Source: Ignavibacteria bacterium
GTDB taxonomy: Bacteria > Bacteroidota > Ignavibacteria > Kapaibacteriales > UBA2268
Direction of reading: 5' to 3'
Length of the DNA stretch: 64,000 nt
Assembly (NCBI GenBank): GCA_026417135.1
Contig: JAOADV010000010.1
Location: 277-64,276 of the forward strand
Below, piece after piece: positions 27,398 to 36,778 of this stretch (position 1 is the first letter of the stretch; every line of letters starts with the position of its first letter). The position numbers were made by a program, and so were the translations under genes. The notes below the pieces were generated by a model. It was given only the letters and a program-made list of their open reading frames with translations. It did no database searches and was not told the DNA's origin.

Positions 27398-30007
27398 TTA
27401 ATATATGTTAATCAAAGTATGAAGGTATTTTCCACCGAGATAGAAGCGAACAATGTATGCCCCATTTGGCAAATTACTGCAAGAAACCTCGAAAATGTTT
27501 GCAGAATTTACAAAGTCCTTTCTTACCCATCTGTTCCCAAGCAGGTCAAAAATTTCTATGTTAGCGGAATTGCAATTTTCCTTAGGAATATGGATTAATA
27601 GTGTCTTCGTTATTTCGTTAAATGAAAATAGATAAGGAGTTTGAATTTCTTCAACATCAGAAACCATAGTCTTGAACCACCAAGTATCGCTCCAAGGAGT
27701 TGACCCAGCAGAATTATATGCTCGGACGTGCCAATAATACTTTTTGTTATACTCAAGGTCCGTTATATACCTATAATGATTTATTAATACCGAATCATCG
27801 ACCACAAGATTAGTTTTCTTAAAATCGGGGTCTTCCTTCGAAACTTGCAAATGATAATAGTAAGAATACTGAATGGAAGTCCAATACAATGTTACAACTG
27901 TGCCCAAGCCAGTCGTTTCATTATAAGGTTGAATAAGCAAAACTGGACCTTGCGGTACGGGGGGAACAGTTCTAAATCGCCAAATGGCGGACCAAAGGCT
28001 TGTAGTTGAATCATTATAAGCTTGGACACGCCAAAAATAATCTGTATATGTCGATAAATTTGAAATTACATAGGATGTATCTGTAATATTTTTGATTTGA
28101 TGCACAATGGTATGAAAATTTAAATCGTTTGATAATTGCAACTCGTAATAGGTGGCTCTCGGTATTTTACTCCAAACGAATCTCAAAGTTGTTGGTTGCT
28201 CCGAAGCATTGTTGGTTGGGTAATACAAAACTGGTATCTCTAATGGATTTGGACCAGTTGTGAAATTAAAAACATTAGACCAACGGCTAGTATCATCATC
28301 GTTCAAAGCTCTTACTCTCCAGAAGTATTTGGTAACAGGTTCTAAACCAGAAATTACAACGGAATTAGTTAGAATTCCATTAAGTCCGAATTCGATATTT
28401 CTAAATTGTGGGTCGGGAGAAACTTGAATTTGATAGTTCGTAGCACCTTCTGGCTTTTCCCACTCAAACTGAACTCTCAAAGGCAATTTAGTAGAATTAT
28501 TAGGGGGGAAAGTGTTAACTGGTGCTTGCAACTTTGTTTTAAACCAAGAAGTAGCCGACCAAGAAGAAATACAAAAAGCGTCGGAAGCCCTAACGCGCCA
28601 AAAATATTTCTTATTAAATCTTGGCATTTTTAAAGCAATCGAATCAGTCGAAAGTCCTTTGTAATCGAAGATAATTCGACGAAAATCACGAAAATCGGAG
28701 GTGTCTGAAACTTGAAATTCAAAAGTGGCTCTTGGTTGGTCAATTTTCCATTTGAATACGACAGAAACAGAAGTTTCGCTTGTATTCGGAGGAGAAACAA
28801 TTTTCGGTGGGGCAAATGTAGTTTGAAATCTAAAAGTATCCGACCAAAGTCCAGAATTAGTCTTATCCTCCGCTCGAACTCGCCAAGTGTAATATTGCAA
28901 ACTCTTGTCGAAATAATAACTGAAACTTCTTCTATTTAATAAAGTATCGACGACAAGGCTATCCAACCGAAATTCCCGACCTAATGAAACCTGCAAACGA
29001 TATGACGAGGCACCGCTCACACCGCCCCAAGCAAAATTTACCTGGTTTGGAAAACAAGAAGTATCGTTCGCAGGCGACAAATCCTGTGGTTTATCATAAG
29101 CAGTCCTAAACCTTCGAACTTCGGAAAAATCCGTTTCACAGTCGCTATAAACAGCTTTTACGCGCCAATACAAAACAGTATTAAAATCATTAATTTGTTT
29201 AGTGAAACTTTTACTGTTGGTAATTTCATCGTGTAAGATTAAAGAAAAAGTTGAATCGGTTGTAATTTGAAGGTTATAAGTGTTTGCGTTGTCGGGAACT
29301 TCCCACACAAACGTAACCGGTCCCCAAATCGATGTTGCATTACGCGAGGGTTGAAGCAAAGTTGGTGGTATCCGATTAGTACGAAAAGAATCAACTTTGG
29401 AATAATGTGTTGTACAATTATAATTCGTCGTACCAAGCACGCGCCAATAATATTTAGTGTTGTAATTAGGTAGAGTTAAAGTTGCTTGATTTGTAAAAAC
29501 TATTGTATCCTTGACCAAATTAAAAAATAAAGGGTTAGTCGCAACTTGTAATCTATAGGTTAGCTGATTATTGATAGTCGACCAGCGGAAATTCAATCTC
29601 AAAGGTTGACAAGTGGCATTAGTTGAAGGACTAACGGTATTTGGTGGATTAGGCATCGTAGTAAAAGTCCATACTTCTGAGGTATCGAAAACTAAAGGGT
29701 TCAGACTAATAATTGCCGTTACTCTCCAATAATATCGAACTTCTCCTCCACTTGGAAGTGTAATGACTACATTTGTCGAGGTAAAACCGCCAGTATCAAC
29801 AACCGGGTTCGATAAATTTTGAAATCGGGAAACTTTTAATTGATAAGATTGCACATTCTGCGAATAAGGTTGCCAACTAAAAATTACTGAAGCTGGGTCT
29901 TGGCAATCATAATTGTTGGCAGGGGAAAGCAAAGTTACAACAGCAAAAGCATCAAAATAAGTTAATACCAACAAAAGTAAAATCGATTTAATCATTCTCC
30001 TAATCAT
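27398..30007 (-). CDS. Surface protein with eight FN3-like repeats and type IX sorting tail
   Basis: An 869-residue exported protein. A signal peptide precedes eight repeats of about 95 residues. Each repeat has the plan: LxxPxNN, then FxWxxxxxAxxYxLQVS, then a loop, then YYWRVRAxNxxxxSxWSxxWxFxT, a fibronectin type III-like or Ig-like fold often seen in surface proteins of this phylum. The last 80 residues (SANIEIFDLLGNRW, then NLPNGAYIVRFYLGGKYL) are a type A C-terminal sorting domain, pointing to type IX secretion. The start at 30007 is the first ATG; a TTG lies four codons upstream and another ATG four codons downstream. It is transcribed alone, with a terminator. Confidence 0.88.
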   Translation of the reverse strand: MIRRMIKSILLLLVLTYFDAFAVVTLLSPANNYDCQDPASVIFSWQPYSQNVQSYQLKVSRFQNLSNPVVDTGGFTSTNVVITLPSGGEVRYYWRVTAIISLNPLVFDTSEVWTFTTMPNPPNTVSPSTNATCQPLRLNFRWSTINNQLTYRLQVATNPLFFNLVKDTIVFTNQATLTLPNYNTKYYWRVLGTTNYNCTTHYSKVDSFRTNRIPPTLLQPSRNATSIWGPVTFVWEVPDNANTYNLQITTDSTFSLILHDEITNSKSFTKQINDFNTVLYWRVKAVYSDCETDFSEVRRFRTAYDKPQDLSPANDTSCFPNQVNFAWGGVSGASSYRLQVSLGREFRLDSLVVDTLLNRRSFSYYFDKSLQYYTWRVRAEDKTNSGLWSDTFRFQTTFAPPKIVSPPNTSETSVSVVFKWKIDQPRATFEFQVSDTSDFRDFRRIIFDYKGLSTDSIALKMPRFNKKYFWRVRASDAFCISSWSATSWFKTKLQAPVNTFPPNNSTKLPLRVQFEWEKPEGATNYQIQVSPDPQFRNIEFGLNGILTNSVVISGLEPVTKYFWRVRALNDDDTSRWSNVFNFTTGPNPLEIPVLYYPTNNASEQPTTLRFVWSKIPRATYYELQLSNDLNFHTIVHQIKNITDTSYVISNLSTYTDYFWRVQAYNDSTTSLWSAIWRFRTVPPVPQGPVLLIQPYNETTGLGTVVTLYWTSIQYSYYYHLQVSKEDPDFKKTNLVVDDSVLINHYRYITDLEYNKKYYWHVRAYNSAGSTPWSDTWWFKTMVSDVEEIQTPYLFSFNEITKTLLIHIPKENCNSANIEIFDLLGNRWVRKDFVNSANIFEVSCSNLPNGAYIVRFYLGGKYLHTLINIY

Positions 30008-30170
30008 ATTATAAATCAAATCGTTAAAAAAACAAAATTAAGAAAAAAGTTACAATCTCTTTCAGTTAATCAAAAATTAGAACAAACAAAAGCTTGAGTT
30101 TCAGCAAAAAAAAACGAAAGATTGAAATAAATTAGAGAAACATCCACCAAAACAAGGATTGAAAGAAAAA

Positions 30171-30190
30171 AGCCCTTCTTTCGAAGGGCT
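30171..30190 (-). terminator. Rho-independent terminator of the metallophosphoesterase gene
   Basis: An eight-base-pair stem, AGCCCTTC with GAAGGGCT, and a GAAA loop on the minus strand, followed by TTTTTTCTTTC. It lies about 80 bases beyond the phosphoesterase stop and upstream of the FN3-repeat gene. Confidence 0.88.
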
Positions 30191-30271
30191 TATGTTTTAA
30201 AAATATCTACTAAACAAAAATTTATAAAAAGTTCGCTTTTTAATTTCCGAAATGTATCTCCTATTTAGAAA

Positions 30272-31648
30272 TCAATCCAAGGTGAAATGATTTATTTTCA
30301 ATATGTATTCTCTTGCAATATTACCATTGTTTAAATCGATAATAACATCGTTGTCTGCTGGTGGCAAATCTGTCAAGAATGCTTCGACAATCCCGACAAG
30401 TGTTTTTACGACTAAATCCTGGCTTTGTTTTAATAATTTAAGTTTTTCTGAAATCCCCTGTGGAATTTGCTCGTCGCCACTAAAATGGGCAAGTATAGCT
30501 GGAATTAGTATTGGCCCGACTTCTTTCCCATAGGTAATCGCTTTATCTTGAGGTAAGTTAAATTGATTCATTAGCATATAAGGTATCAAAAGTTTTAAAC
30601 CAGATTCTAAATTTGCTTTAGAATAGCTTGTTAAAGTGGCGTGGGTGCCAAGGTTACAATTGATTTTCTCAATTTTATAACTTTTTATGTTCATTTTACC
30701 ATCACTACTTAACTCGACGACTCTATACGGACATGGAAAAGTAACTGTCGAGCCCGTCGAAATATCGTAAAGGGTATTTCCTTTTGTAGTTGTATACTTT
30801 GTAATATCGTGGGAATGGAAATGTCCAGTGAAAACAACTTTTAAACCAGCATCAGCTAATTGTTGCGAAACTTGGAACCAATCCGCTATAACGTAATCGG
30901 AAAAGAAAGTGGCTTGATTTGAAAAGTGTTCCATAAATGCGTGATGAGCAAAAGCTAAGACTATTTTGCCTTTAGATTTTGCTTCGGCTAACTTTTTCTT
31001 CATCCAAATTAAGTCTGAATTTTTTAACCTTCCAGCTGTTACGCTCGATTCTACATTATTATCGTGGATTGTAACATCGATGCCAAAAATCCAAAGCCCA
31101 TTGATTGGTTCTGCAAGATAAGTCAAGGAATTCGGGGCAAATTCCAAGGCGTTCCCGTACCCACAATCTCTATAAATTTGTTTGAATTCTTCTGGTGTGA
31201 CTGTTGGTATTTTGATAGTCTGTGCACCAGAATACCTATAAGATTGGGGATTATTTATATCGTGGTTTCCTGGTACAACTAATACCTTTATACCAGCACG
31301 TTTTAACCTTCCAAAATAATTGGCTAGCTTCTCGTGATTAATTTTCTCTCCATCTTTCGTCAAATCCCCCGGAACCAATACTAAATCTGGTTTTTCTTCT
31401 TCAATCTTGCTTATCATTGCTTGCAAAATAGCATCGCTTTCGGCAATTAACTTACGGTCGCTGGCAAGATATTTTTCAAATGCTTCTCCAGTTGTTCCAA
31501 GCGACGGGTCATATAGGTGCGGGTCGGAGAAAACTATAATTTTCACATTTTCGCTGAGTGGTTGAAGCGCATTTTCTTCTTTGCAAGAATAGAAAATAAA
31601 GCTAACAAAGAAAAACAATACTAAAAGAGAACGGTGTAAAAAAGACAT
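30272..31648 (-). CDS. Lipoprotein calcineurin-like metallophosphoesterase
   Basis: A 458-residue exported lipoprotein (signal peptide with lipobox FYSC, Cys near residue 22). The metallophosphoesterase motifs appear in order: SDPHLYD, VPGDLTKDGE, VPGNHD, AHHAF and GHFHSHD, supplying all usual metal ligands of the dinuclear site. An all-helical C-terminal extension of about 130 residues follows. It probably hydrolyses phosphomonoesters or diesters in the periplasm or at the surface; the substrate is unknown. The gene is alone between terminators and divergent from gap. Confidence 0.9.
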   Translation of the reverse strand: MSFLHRSLLVLFFFVSFIFYSCKEENALQPLSENVKIIVFSDPHLYDPSLGTTGEAFEKYLASDRKLIAESDAILQAMISKIEEEKPDLVLVPGDLTKDGEKINHEKLANYFGRLKRAGIKVLVVPGNHDINNPQSYRYSGAQTIKIPTVTPEEFKQIYRDCGYGNALEFAPNSLTYLAEPINGLWIFGIDVTIHDNNVESSVTAGRLKNSDLIWMKKKLAEAKSKGKIVLAFAHHAFMEHFSNQATFFSDYVIADWFQVSQQLADAGLKVVFTGHFHSHDITKYTTTKGNTLYDISTGSTVTFPCPYRVVELSSDGKMNIKSYKIEKINCNLGTHATLTSYSKANLESGLKLLIPYMLMNQFNLPQDKAITYGKEVGPILIPAILAHFSGDEQIPQGISEKLKLLKQSQDLVVKTLVGIVEAFLTDLPPADNDVIIDLNNGNIAREYILKINHFTLD

Positions 31649-31832
31649 TGTATAAACAGATTATTTAACAATATGCAAAACTAACCTGAGAATGTTTTAA
31701 ATTTATGAATAAAAAATTTTTTTTAGGTTAATTAAAATTCATTAATTTTAAACATAAAATACTTATCTTTCTTTAAACTAATCTTTTGTATATTGCGTCT
31801 GTGAATTTTTTTTAAAATTTTATGGTTGTGTT

Positions 31833-32834
31833 ATGGCGGTTAAAATAGCAATCAATGGCTTTGGCCGCATTGGCCGGCTCTTTTTGCGTCATCTTTTGAA
31901 TTACAAAGACCAATTTGAAATCGTCGGAATCAACGACATTACAGATGCAGCAACATTAGCTCATTTATTCAAGTATGATTCCGTTCATCGTAAATTTCAA
32001 GGTTCTGTGTCCTACTCTGAAAATAAGCTTATTGTCGATGGTCTCGCAATTCCAATCTCATCAGAAAAGCAAATTGAGAATCTGCCGTGGCGAGGAAATA
32101 TCGACATTGTGCTTGAATCAACTGGCGTTTTCACTCGTAAAGAGCAACTACAAAAGCATTTGGATAATGGCGCACGAAAGGTTGTTCTTTCTGCTCCCGC
32201 AAAAGACGAAGTGGACGCCACAATTGTAATGGGCGTCAACCATACATCTTTGAATGGTAATGAAAAAATCATATCCAATGCATCTTGCACTACCAATTGT
32301 TTAGCACCAATGGTAAAAGTCTTGCACGATAACTTTGGAATTGAAAGCGGCTTTATGGTTACAATCCACGCTTATACAAACGACCAAAGAATTCTTGATT
32401 TACCACATAGTGATTTGCGTCGTGCTCGTGCAGCTGCTGTTAATATGATACCCACTACAACTGGTGCAGCAAAAGCAGTTGGCTTAGTTATCCCTGAACT
32501 AAAAGGAAAATTGAACGGGAATGCAGTTCGTGTTCCAGTTTCAGATGGCTCGTTGACAGACTTCACTGCTGTACTTTCTCGAGCTGTAACAAAACAAGAA
32601 GTGAACGAGGCTATGAAAGCTGCATCGGAAACCTATCTTAAAGGGATTTTGGAATATTCCGAAGAACCTCTTGTATCTTCCGACATTGTTGGGAATCCAC
32701 ATTCCGTTGTTTTCGATTCATTACTTACCCAAACCAATGGCAATTTAGTAAAAGTAGTTGGATGGTACGATAATGAATATGCTTACGCTGTTCGATGTGT
32801 TGACTTAATTTTAGAATTATTGAAGTTTTTGTAA
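31833..32834 (+). CDS. gap: Glyceraldehyde-3-phosphate dehydrogenase, type I
   Basis: A 333-residue glycolytic enzyme converting glyceraldehyde 3-phosphate to 1,3-bisphosphoglycerate. The N-terminal NAD site INGFGRIGR (residues 7-15), the active site SNASCTTNCLAP (Cys152) and the HAYTNDQ catalytic His region are all intact. WYDNEYAYAVR is near the C-terminus. IND after strand 2 fits NAD preference. It is followed after 18 bases by pgk, the next step of glycolysis, so the two form an operon. Confidence 0.98.
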   Translation: MAVKIAINGFGRIGRLFLRHLLNYKDQFEIVGINDITDAATLAHLFKYDSVHRKFQGSVSYSENKLIVDGLAIPISSEKQIENLPWRGNIDIVLESTGVFTRKEQLQKHLDNGARKVVLSAPAKDEVDATIVMGVNHTSLNGNEKIISNASCTTNCLAPMVKVLHDNFGIESGFMVTIHAYTNDQRILDLPHSDLRRARAAAVNMIPTTTGAAKAVGLVIPELKGKLNGNAVRVPVSDGSLTDFTAVLSRAVTKQEVNEAMKAASETYLKGILEYSEEPLVSSDIVGNPHSVVFDSLLTQTNGNLVKVVGWYDNEYAYAVRCVDLILELLKFL

Positions 32835-32852
32835 AACAAATAATAAACGGAA

Positions 32853-34043
32853 ATGATAAAATCTATTTATGATTACAACTTTGGAGGGAAAAAGGTTCTA
32901 ATTCGTGTAGATTTCAATGTCCCATTAACCAGTGATGGTAAAGTTGCCGACGATACACGAATAGTTGAATCCTTAACAACAATCGACAAAGTTATCGACG
33001 ACGGAGGTATACCAATTCTTATTTCGCATCTTAGCCGTCCTCGTGGAGTCAAAGAACCAAAATATTCGTTACGTCCTGTTGCGAATTATCTTGCCGAACA
33101 TTTTGGCTACGACGTTTTGTTTTCTGATGATTGCATTGGAGAAGAAACTGAAAAAATTGTCGAATCCGCTTTACCAGGTCAAATTGTAGTACTCGAAAAC
33201 CTACGTTTTTATAAAGAAGAAGAGGAAAATTCAACTGAATTCGCATTAAAACTCAAAAGACTTGGCGATGTATATATCAACGAAGCTTTTTCTGCGAGCC
33301 ATAGAGCACATGCATCGACCGATGCCCTTCCAAAACTTTTCGAAGAGAAATTTGCAGGCTACGCACTCCTTAACGAAATTCATTATCTTGGTTCATTAAT
33401 TAAAAACCCCCAAACTCCCTGTATATCAATAATTGGTGGAGCAAAAATCAAAGGTAAAATTGATGTGATTCAAAACTTATTAGAACGATGTGGTAATATT
33501 TTGGTTGGCGGTGGCTTAGCGTATACCTTTCTCAAAGCAAAAGGACTTAATGTTGGTAAATCAATTGTGGATGAGGACAAAATCGATGTTGCACTCAATT
33601 TGCTCGAAACTGCAAAAGCAAATGGCTACGAAATCACACTACCCTTGGATGTCGTTATTGCCGATTCTATCGACGAAACAGCCTCGACAAAAGTTATCAA
33701 AGTAGAAGAATTTCCCAACGATTGGATGGGGGTCGATATAGGACCAAAAACAATTAATCTTTTCAAAGAAAAAATTTCGAAGTCCAAAACAATTATATGG
33801 AACGGTCCACTTGGTATCTTCGAAATCGAAAAGTTCTCCAATGGAACAAAAGAAATTGCATTTGCATTAGCAGAAGCCACATCCAAAGGTGCAACAACGA
33901 TAATTGGCGGGGGCGACTCAGCTTCGGCAATTACACAGCTTAATTTAAAATCCAAAGTTACATTTGTTTCGACTGGAGGTGGCGCATCACTCGATTTTCT
34001 CGGCGGAAAGACTCTACCCGGCATTTCTGCTCTTGAGTCTTGA
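32853..34043 (+). CDS. pgk: Phosphoglycerate kinase
   Basis: A 396-residue kinase that transfers phosphate from 1,3-bisphosphoglycerate to ADP. RVDFNVPL near residue 18 is the family signature, ISHLSRPRG follows, and the C-terminal ATP-binding domain has WNGPLGIFEIEKF and the glycine-rich GGGDSASA and STGGGASLDFLGG. It is a single-domain-fusion-free PGK (no triosephosphate isomerase attached). It is coupled to gap. No terminator was identified after it. Confidence 0.98.
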   Translation: MIKSIYDYNFGGKKVLIRVDFNVPLTSDGKVADDTRIVESLTTIDKVIDDGGIPILISHLSRPRGVKEPKYSLRPVANYLAEHFGYDVLFSDDCIGEETEKIVESALPGQIVVLENLRFYKEEEENSTEFALKLKRLGDVYINEAFSASHRAHASTDALPKLFEEKFAGYALLNEIHYLGSLIKNPQTPCISIIGGAKIKGKIDVIQNLLERCGNILVGGGLAYTFLKAKGLNVGKSIVDEDKIDVALNLLETAKANGYEITLPLDVVIADSIDETASTKVIKVEEFPNDWMGVDIGPKTINLFKEKISKSKTIIWNGPLGIFEIEKFSNGTKEIAFALAEATSKGATTIIGGGDSASAITQLNLKSKVTFVSTGGGASLDFLGGKTLPGISALES

Positions 34044-34238
34044 TTATAATACAACACTTAATCTCGGTAACCTACTGAATTCAAAAGACCAAAGTGAAAA
34101 ATTAAGAATTAGCCAACATCAATAAGCAGAATTCTTTTGCAAAAATATCGAAAAACTTTCTCAATCGACTTTTGATTAAGTTCATAAAAATTTTATAGAA
34201 GTTCTTCCCTTAAAAAATGGTTAGAAACCTTAAATTTC

Positions 34239-34679
34239 TTAATTAATAATATCATTATTAGATTGACCCAAAAAGCCTTGGGAGGAACCAAACAAAAGAC
34301 TGCTGATGAATTTTTTCACCTGCAAATCGTCGATATTTCGCAAACCCAACATCATTGCTCTATCGATAAAAAGCTCTAAAATTTCCAATGAAATAATACC
34401 TAATGAATACAAGTTGTTCAGCTCTTGCCAACCTTCGCGAGTAAAAAGTTCCTTTTCTGATATATGTAAATAACGAAAAGATTTATTTTCGGCAGTTAAA
34501 TTCTGGAAAAGGGTGGATTTACCTTCTTCCAATTTTTCAAAAATCCAACTTAATGCAACAGAAATTTCGGATTTAGTGTATCCTTTATTTAAAAGAAGTT
34601 TAATATCAAACTCGTCGATTTGTTTCTTTTTCGAAAGCTCATTGGCAAAGTAAATTATTATTTCTAAAAGTCTTTCCAT
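34239..34679 (-). CDS. smg: Smg/DUF494 family protein
   Basis: A 146-residue helical protein matching the Smg (DUF494) family. The pattern MERLLEIIIYFANEL at the N-terminus, EISVALSWIFEKLEEG in the middle, and GIISLEILELFIDRAMMLGLRNIDDLQVKKFISSLL at the C-terminus follows the family layout. Function in this phylum is not established; in E. coli smg lies near dprA. The ATG shares one base with the ybeY stop (TGATG), so translation is coupled. Confidence 0.78.
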   Translation of the reverse strand: MERLLEIIIYFANELSKKKQIDEFDIKLLLNKGYTKSEISVALSWIFEKLEEGKSTLFQNLTAENKSFRYLHISEKELFTREGWQELNNLYSLGIISLEILELFIDRAMMLGLRNIDDLQVKKFISSLLFGSSQGFLGQSNNDIIN

Positions 34680-35101
34680 CAAACTTTTTCCCTCAAAAAT
34701 AAATTTTCGAATTTAGTCATTTCAACTTTACTTTTTCTATCCTTGTCGCTAAAACCCAACAAATGCAAAGCCCCGTGGATAGCTAGCCGAAGAATTTCAT
34801 TTGTAAATGTAACCCTGTATTTTTGGGCTTGCCTTTGTGCTTGTTGAACGCAGATATAAATTTCGCCGAACTTGGAATCCTCCGTACTTAGGTCGAAACT
34901 TATCACATCTGTAAGATAATTGTGAGAAAGATAACTTCTATTCAATTCGAGAATGGTATCTTCGTCCACATAAACTATATTCAAGACAAAATTCGTTTGC
35001 TTAAAGTAAAGCAACACATTCTTGAGCGTTTCAACAACAACTTTACGAGGAGCTCTAATCTTACTCTCGTTAAAAATGTTTATTTTAACTGTTGTTTCCA
35101 T
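34679..35101 (-). CDS. ybeY: rRNA maturation endoribonuclease YbeY
   Basis: A 140-residue metal-dependent RNase acting in 16S rRNA 3' processing and ribosome quality control. LSHNYLTDVISFDL and GEIYICVQQAQRQA are family motifs. The zinc motif reads HGALHLLGFSD: His109 and His113 are present, but the third ligand position (119) is Asp instead of His. I recall related Bacteroidota proteins with GYKDK-like sequence at this place, so this is probably a lineage trait and not loss of function. The ATG at 35101 is chosen; the frame extends upstream only to a TTG. Confidence 0.9.
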   Translation of the reverse strand: METTVKINIFNESKIRAPRKVVVETLKNVLLYFKQTNFVLNIVYVDEDTILELNRSYLSHNYLTDVISFDLSTEDSKFGEIYICVQQAQRQAQKYRVTFTNEILRLAIHGALHLLGFSDKDRKSKVEMTKFENLFLREKV

Positions 35102-35272
35102 ACTTAGAAAATACAACGAAATCAAAGATTATACCAAAAATAGATTAATCATTACCAAAAATTGAGAAAACAAAACAATGTAAAATATACTATAAATATT
35201 TTAAAAAAACTGGCTAAAATATCAATATACGGGACTTAATATTTAAATAATTTTGCGAAGAATAGACAAAAA

Positions 35273-35297
35273 TGGGGATGGTAAAAAACCATCCCCA
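35273..35297 (-). terminator. Rho-independent terminator after two secreted-protein genes
   Basis: On the minus strand TGGGGATGGT pairs with ACCATCCCCA (10 base pairs) around a TTTTT loop, followed by TTTTTGTC. It lies about 30 bases beyond the stop of the small secreted protein gene. Confidence 0.9.
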
Positions 35298-35326
35298 AAT
35301 AACAAATACATTCTAAAATTGGAATA

Positions 35327-35794
35327 TCAATCCATAGACTCTATCATCTCGGCGATAATAATATTTATTCCATTGACTACTTTTGTTTTACCAACAATTC
35401 CGACAAATTTGTTTGCAGCGAACTTTGCAAGCTTTTTACCAGCAAAGGAACCGTCTTCATTGAAGACAAAATAAATTTTTGCCTTTTTTCCTTCGCCAAC
35501 AAGGAAAACTATTGGTTTTCCAGCATCTGCTTCACTCATTGCCTCGTCCTTCGAAACTTCACCTTTCCCATCCAAAATTAGTTTCGATAGGCTAACAACT
35601 CTACCTTTAAGAGGCTTGCCAGACTTAACTTTCGAAGGAGCTTCTTGTTTTACATCAGCTTTTGTTTCCGGTTGTTCAACTTTTGTTTCTTTTGCTTTAG
35701 GGACAATCTTCTTTCCCCCAGCATCTTGGGCATAAAGATTTAAATATCCAAAAACAAGAAATACAATAGACAGAACAAAGATTAATCTTTTCAT
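35327..35794 (-). CDS. Small secreted protein of unknown function
   Basis: A 155-residue exported protein. Signal peptide residues 1-22 (cleavage after YAQ), then a charged low-complexity linker rich in Lys, Glu, Pro and Val (about 25-60), then a compact C-terminal domain. That domain runs from LKGRVVSLSKLIL to GIVGKTKVVNGINIIIAEMI, with strand-like alternation suggestive of an OB-type fold. I do not recognise a named family. It has a GAGG ribosome binding site and follows a lipoprotein gene by ten bases; both share the terminator at 35273-35297. Confidence 0.75.
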   Translation of the reverse strand: MKRLIFVLSIVFLVFGYLNLYAQDAGGKKIVPKAKETKVEQPETKADVKQEAPSKVKSGKPLKGRVVSLSKLILDGKGEVSKDEAMSEADAGKPIVFLVGEGKKAKIYFVFNEDGSFAGKKLAKFAANKFVGIVGKTKVVNGINIIIAEMIESMD

Positions 35795-35804
35795 AAATAC
35801 CTCA

Positions 35805-36728
35805 TTAATTTATTGGTTTTGCAAAAGGTACACCGGGTTTCCTTTGGTAAGAAATCTCGCATTCAATATAACGATTATCTGGATTCCCGTGAAGTAATCC
35901 ACCTCCGGAAGCAGGTTTAATCAACACTTTAGCATAATTCCACTCTGTTTGACCAGCAGGGCGAGTCCGAACTATAATTACAACTCCATTTCGAAAATCT
36001 GGGTCCTTTAAATCAATTGCAATATCTTTCGAAAACTTTTTTGCATTCAACGCTTGACTATCGAAAACATTATTTAATGTATTGGTTAAAAATACATCTT
36101 CGCTGATTTCAGTTGTATAAGTAGGCGCAGTTGGAAAATTATACAAATTGTTTTCGTGAATGTAATTGGCTGTGTAAATTGTTTGCTCGTTCAATTTCGT
36201 GTAGAGACCCAGATTCCAAAATTGACCACTTGCAACTTTTAAAGTTCGTGGTTTTTTGTTTGTTTGGTCGTAAAGTTGAAGTCCACTACCAAACTGCGAA
36301 GCGGTTTCGTAAACACGAATTGGCTCGTCGTTTATGTTTTTAATGAATCTAAAAGCTGGGGACCACTGCAAAGATACGCTTCCACTGCTTACCTCATCGT
36401 CGCTGTTGCGAGCTTTGAGAGTGAAAGTATAGATTACTCCATCGGATAAGCCAGTTACATCGAATGTGTTTGTTCCTTTGGAGATATACTTTGGGGCAAA
36501 AGCTCCGGGTTCAATGTAAAGAACATAGTCCTTGAAATAGGTTTTGCTTTCATCTGATGAAAGCTTCCATCGCAACCTTACGGTCGAAGAATCAATAGAA
36601 GTTGCTCGAAGGCTATCTGGGGGAGCAACAAGTGGTGTCTCGTCGACAGGTGTAGTTTCTTCGCAAGATGTAATCAAAGCGAACAAAGCTACTAAAAAAA
36701 TGAGGAAAAAATAAGGTTTTGTTTGCAT
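35805..36728 (-). CDS. Lipoprotein with fibronectin type III domain
   Basis: A 307-residue exported lipoprotein with lipobox ITSC (Cys near residue 22). An FN3 domain follows (about residues 35-125: PPDSLRATSIDSSTVRLRWKLS, then VIYTFTLKARNSDDE). The remaining 180 residues are beta-rich and not recognised, with repeated references to aromatic and Gly residues near GSGLQLYDQ and NLGLYTKLN. A GGAG site precedes the ATG. It is the first gene of a two-gene unit with the small secreted protein. Confidence 0.8.
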   Translation of the reverse strand: MQTKPYFFLIFLVALFALITSCEETTPVDETPLVAPPDSLRATSIDSSTVRLRWKLSSDESKTYFKDYVLYIEPGAFAPKYISKGTNTFDVTGLSDGVIYTFTLKARNSDDEVSSGSVSLQWSPAFRFIKNINDEPIRVYETASQFGSGLQLYDQTNKKPRTLKVASGQFWNLGLYTKLNEQTIYTANYIHENNLYNFPTAPTYTTEISEDVFLTNTLNNVFDSQALNAKKFSKDIAIDLKDPDFRNGVVIIVRTRPAGQTEWNYAKVLIKPASGGGLLHGNPDNRYIECEISYQRKPGVPFAKPIN

Positions 36729-36778
36729 TTACTACTCCATTTTTGAAAAAAAATAAACGACATAAAAAAATAAATATT

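Noticed and set aside
27398-30007. The eight protein repeats as a DNA-level tandem repeat
   Set aside because: The repeats are conserved only at the protein level; nucleotide sequence differs widely between units, so there is no recent DNA duplication.
33626-34057. 143-codon minus-strand frame opposite pgk
   Set aside because: Shadow of the highly conserved pgk gene, with no ribosome binding site.
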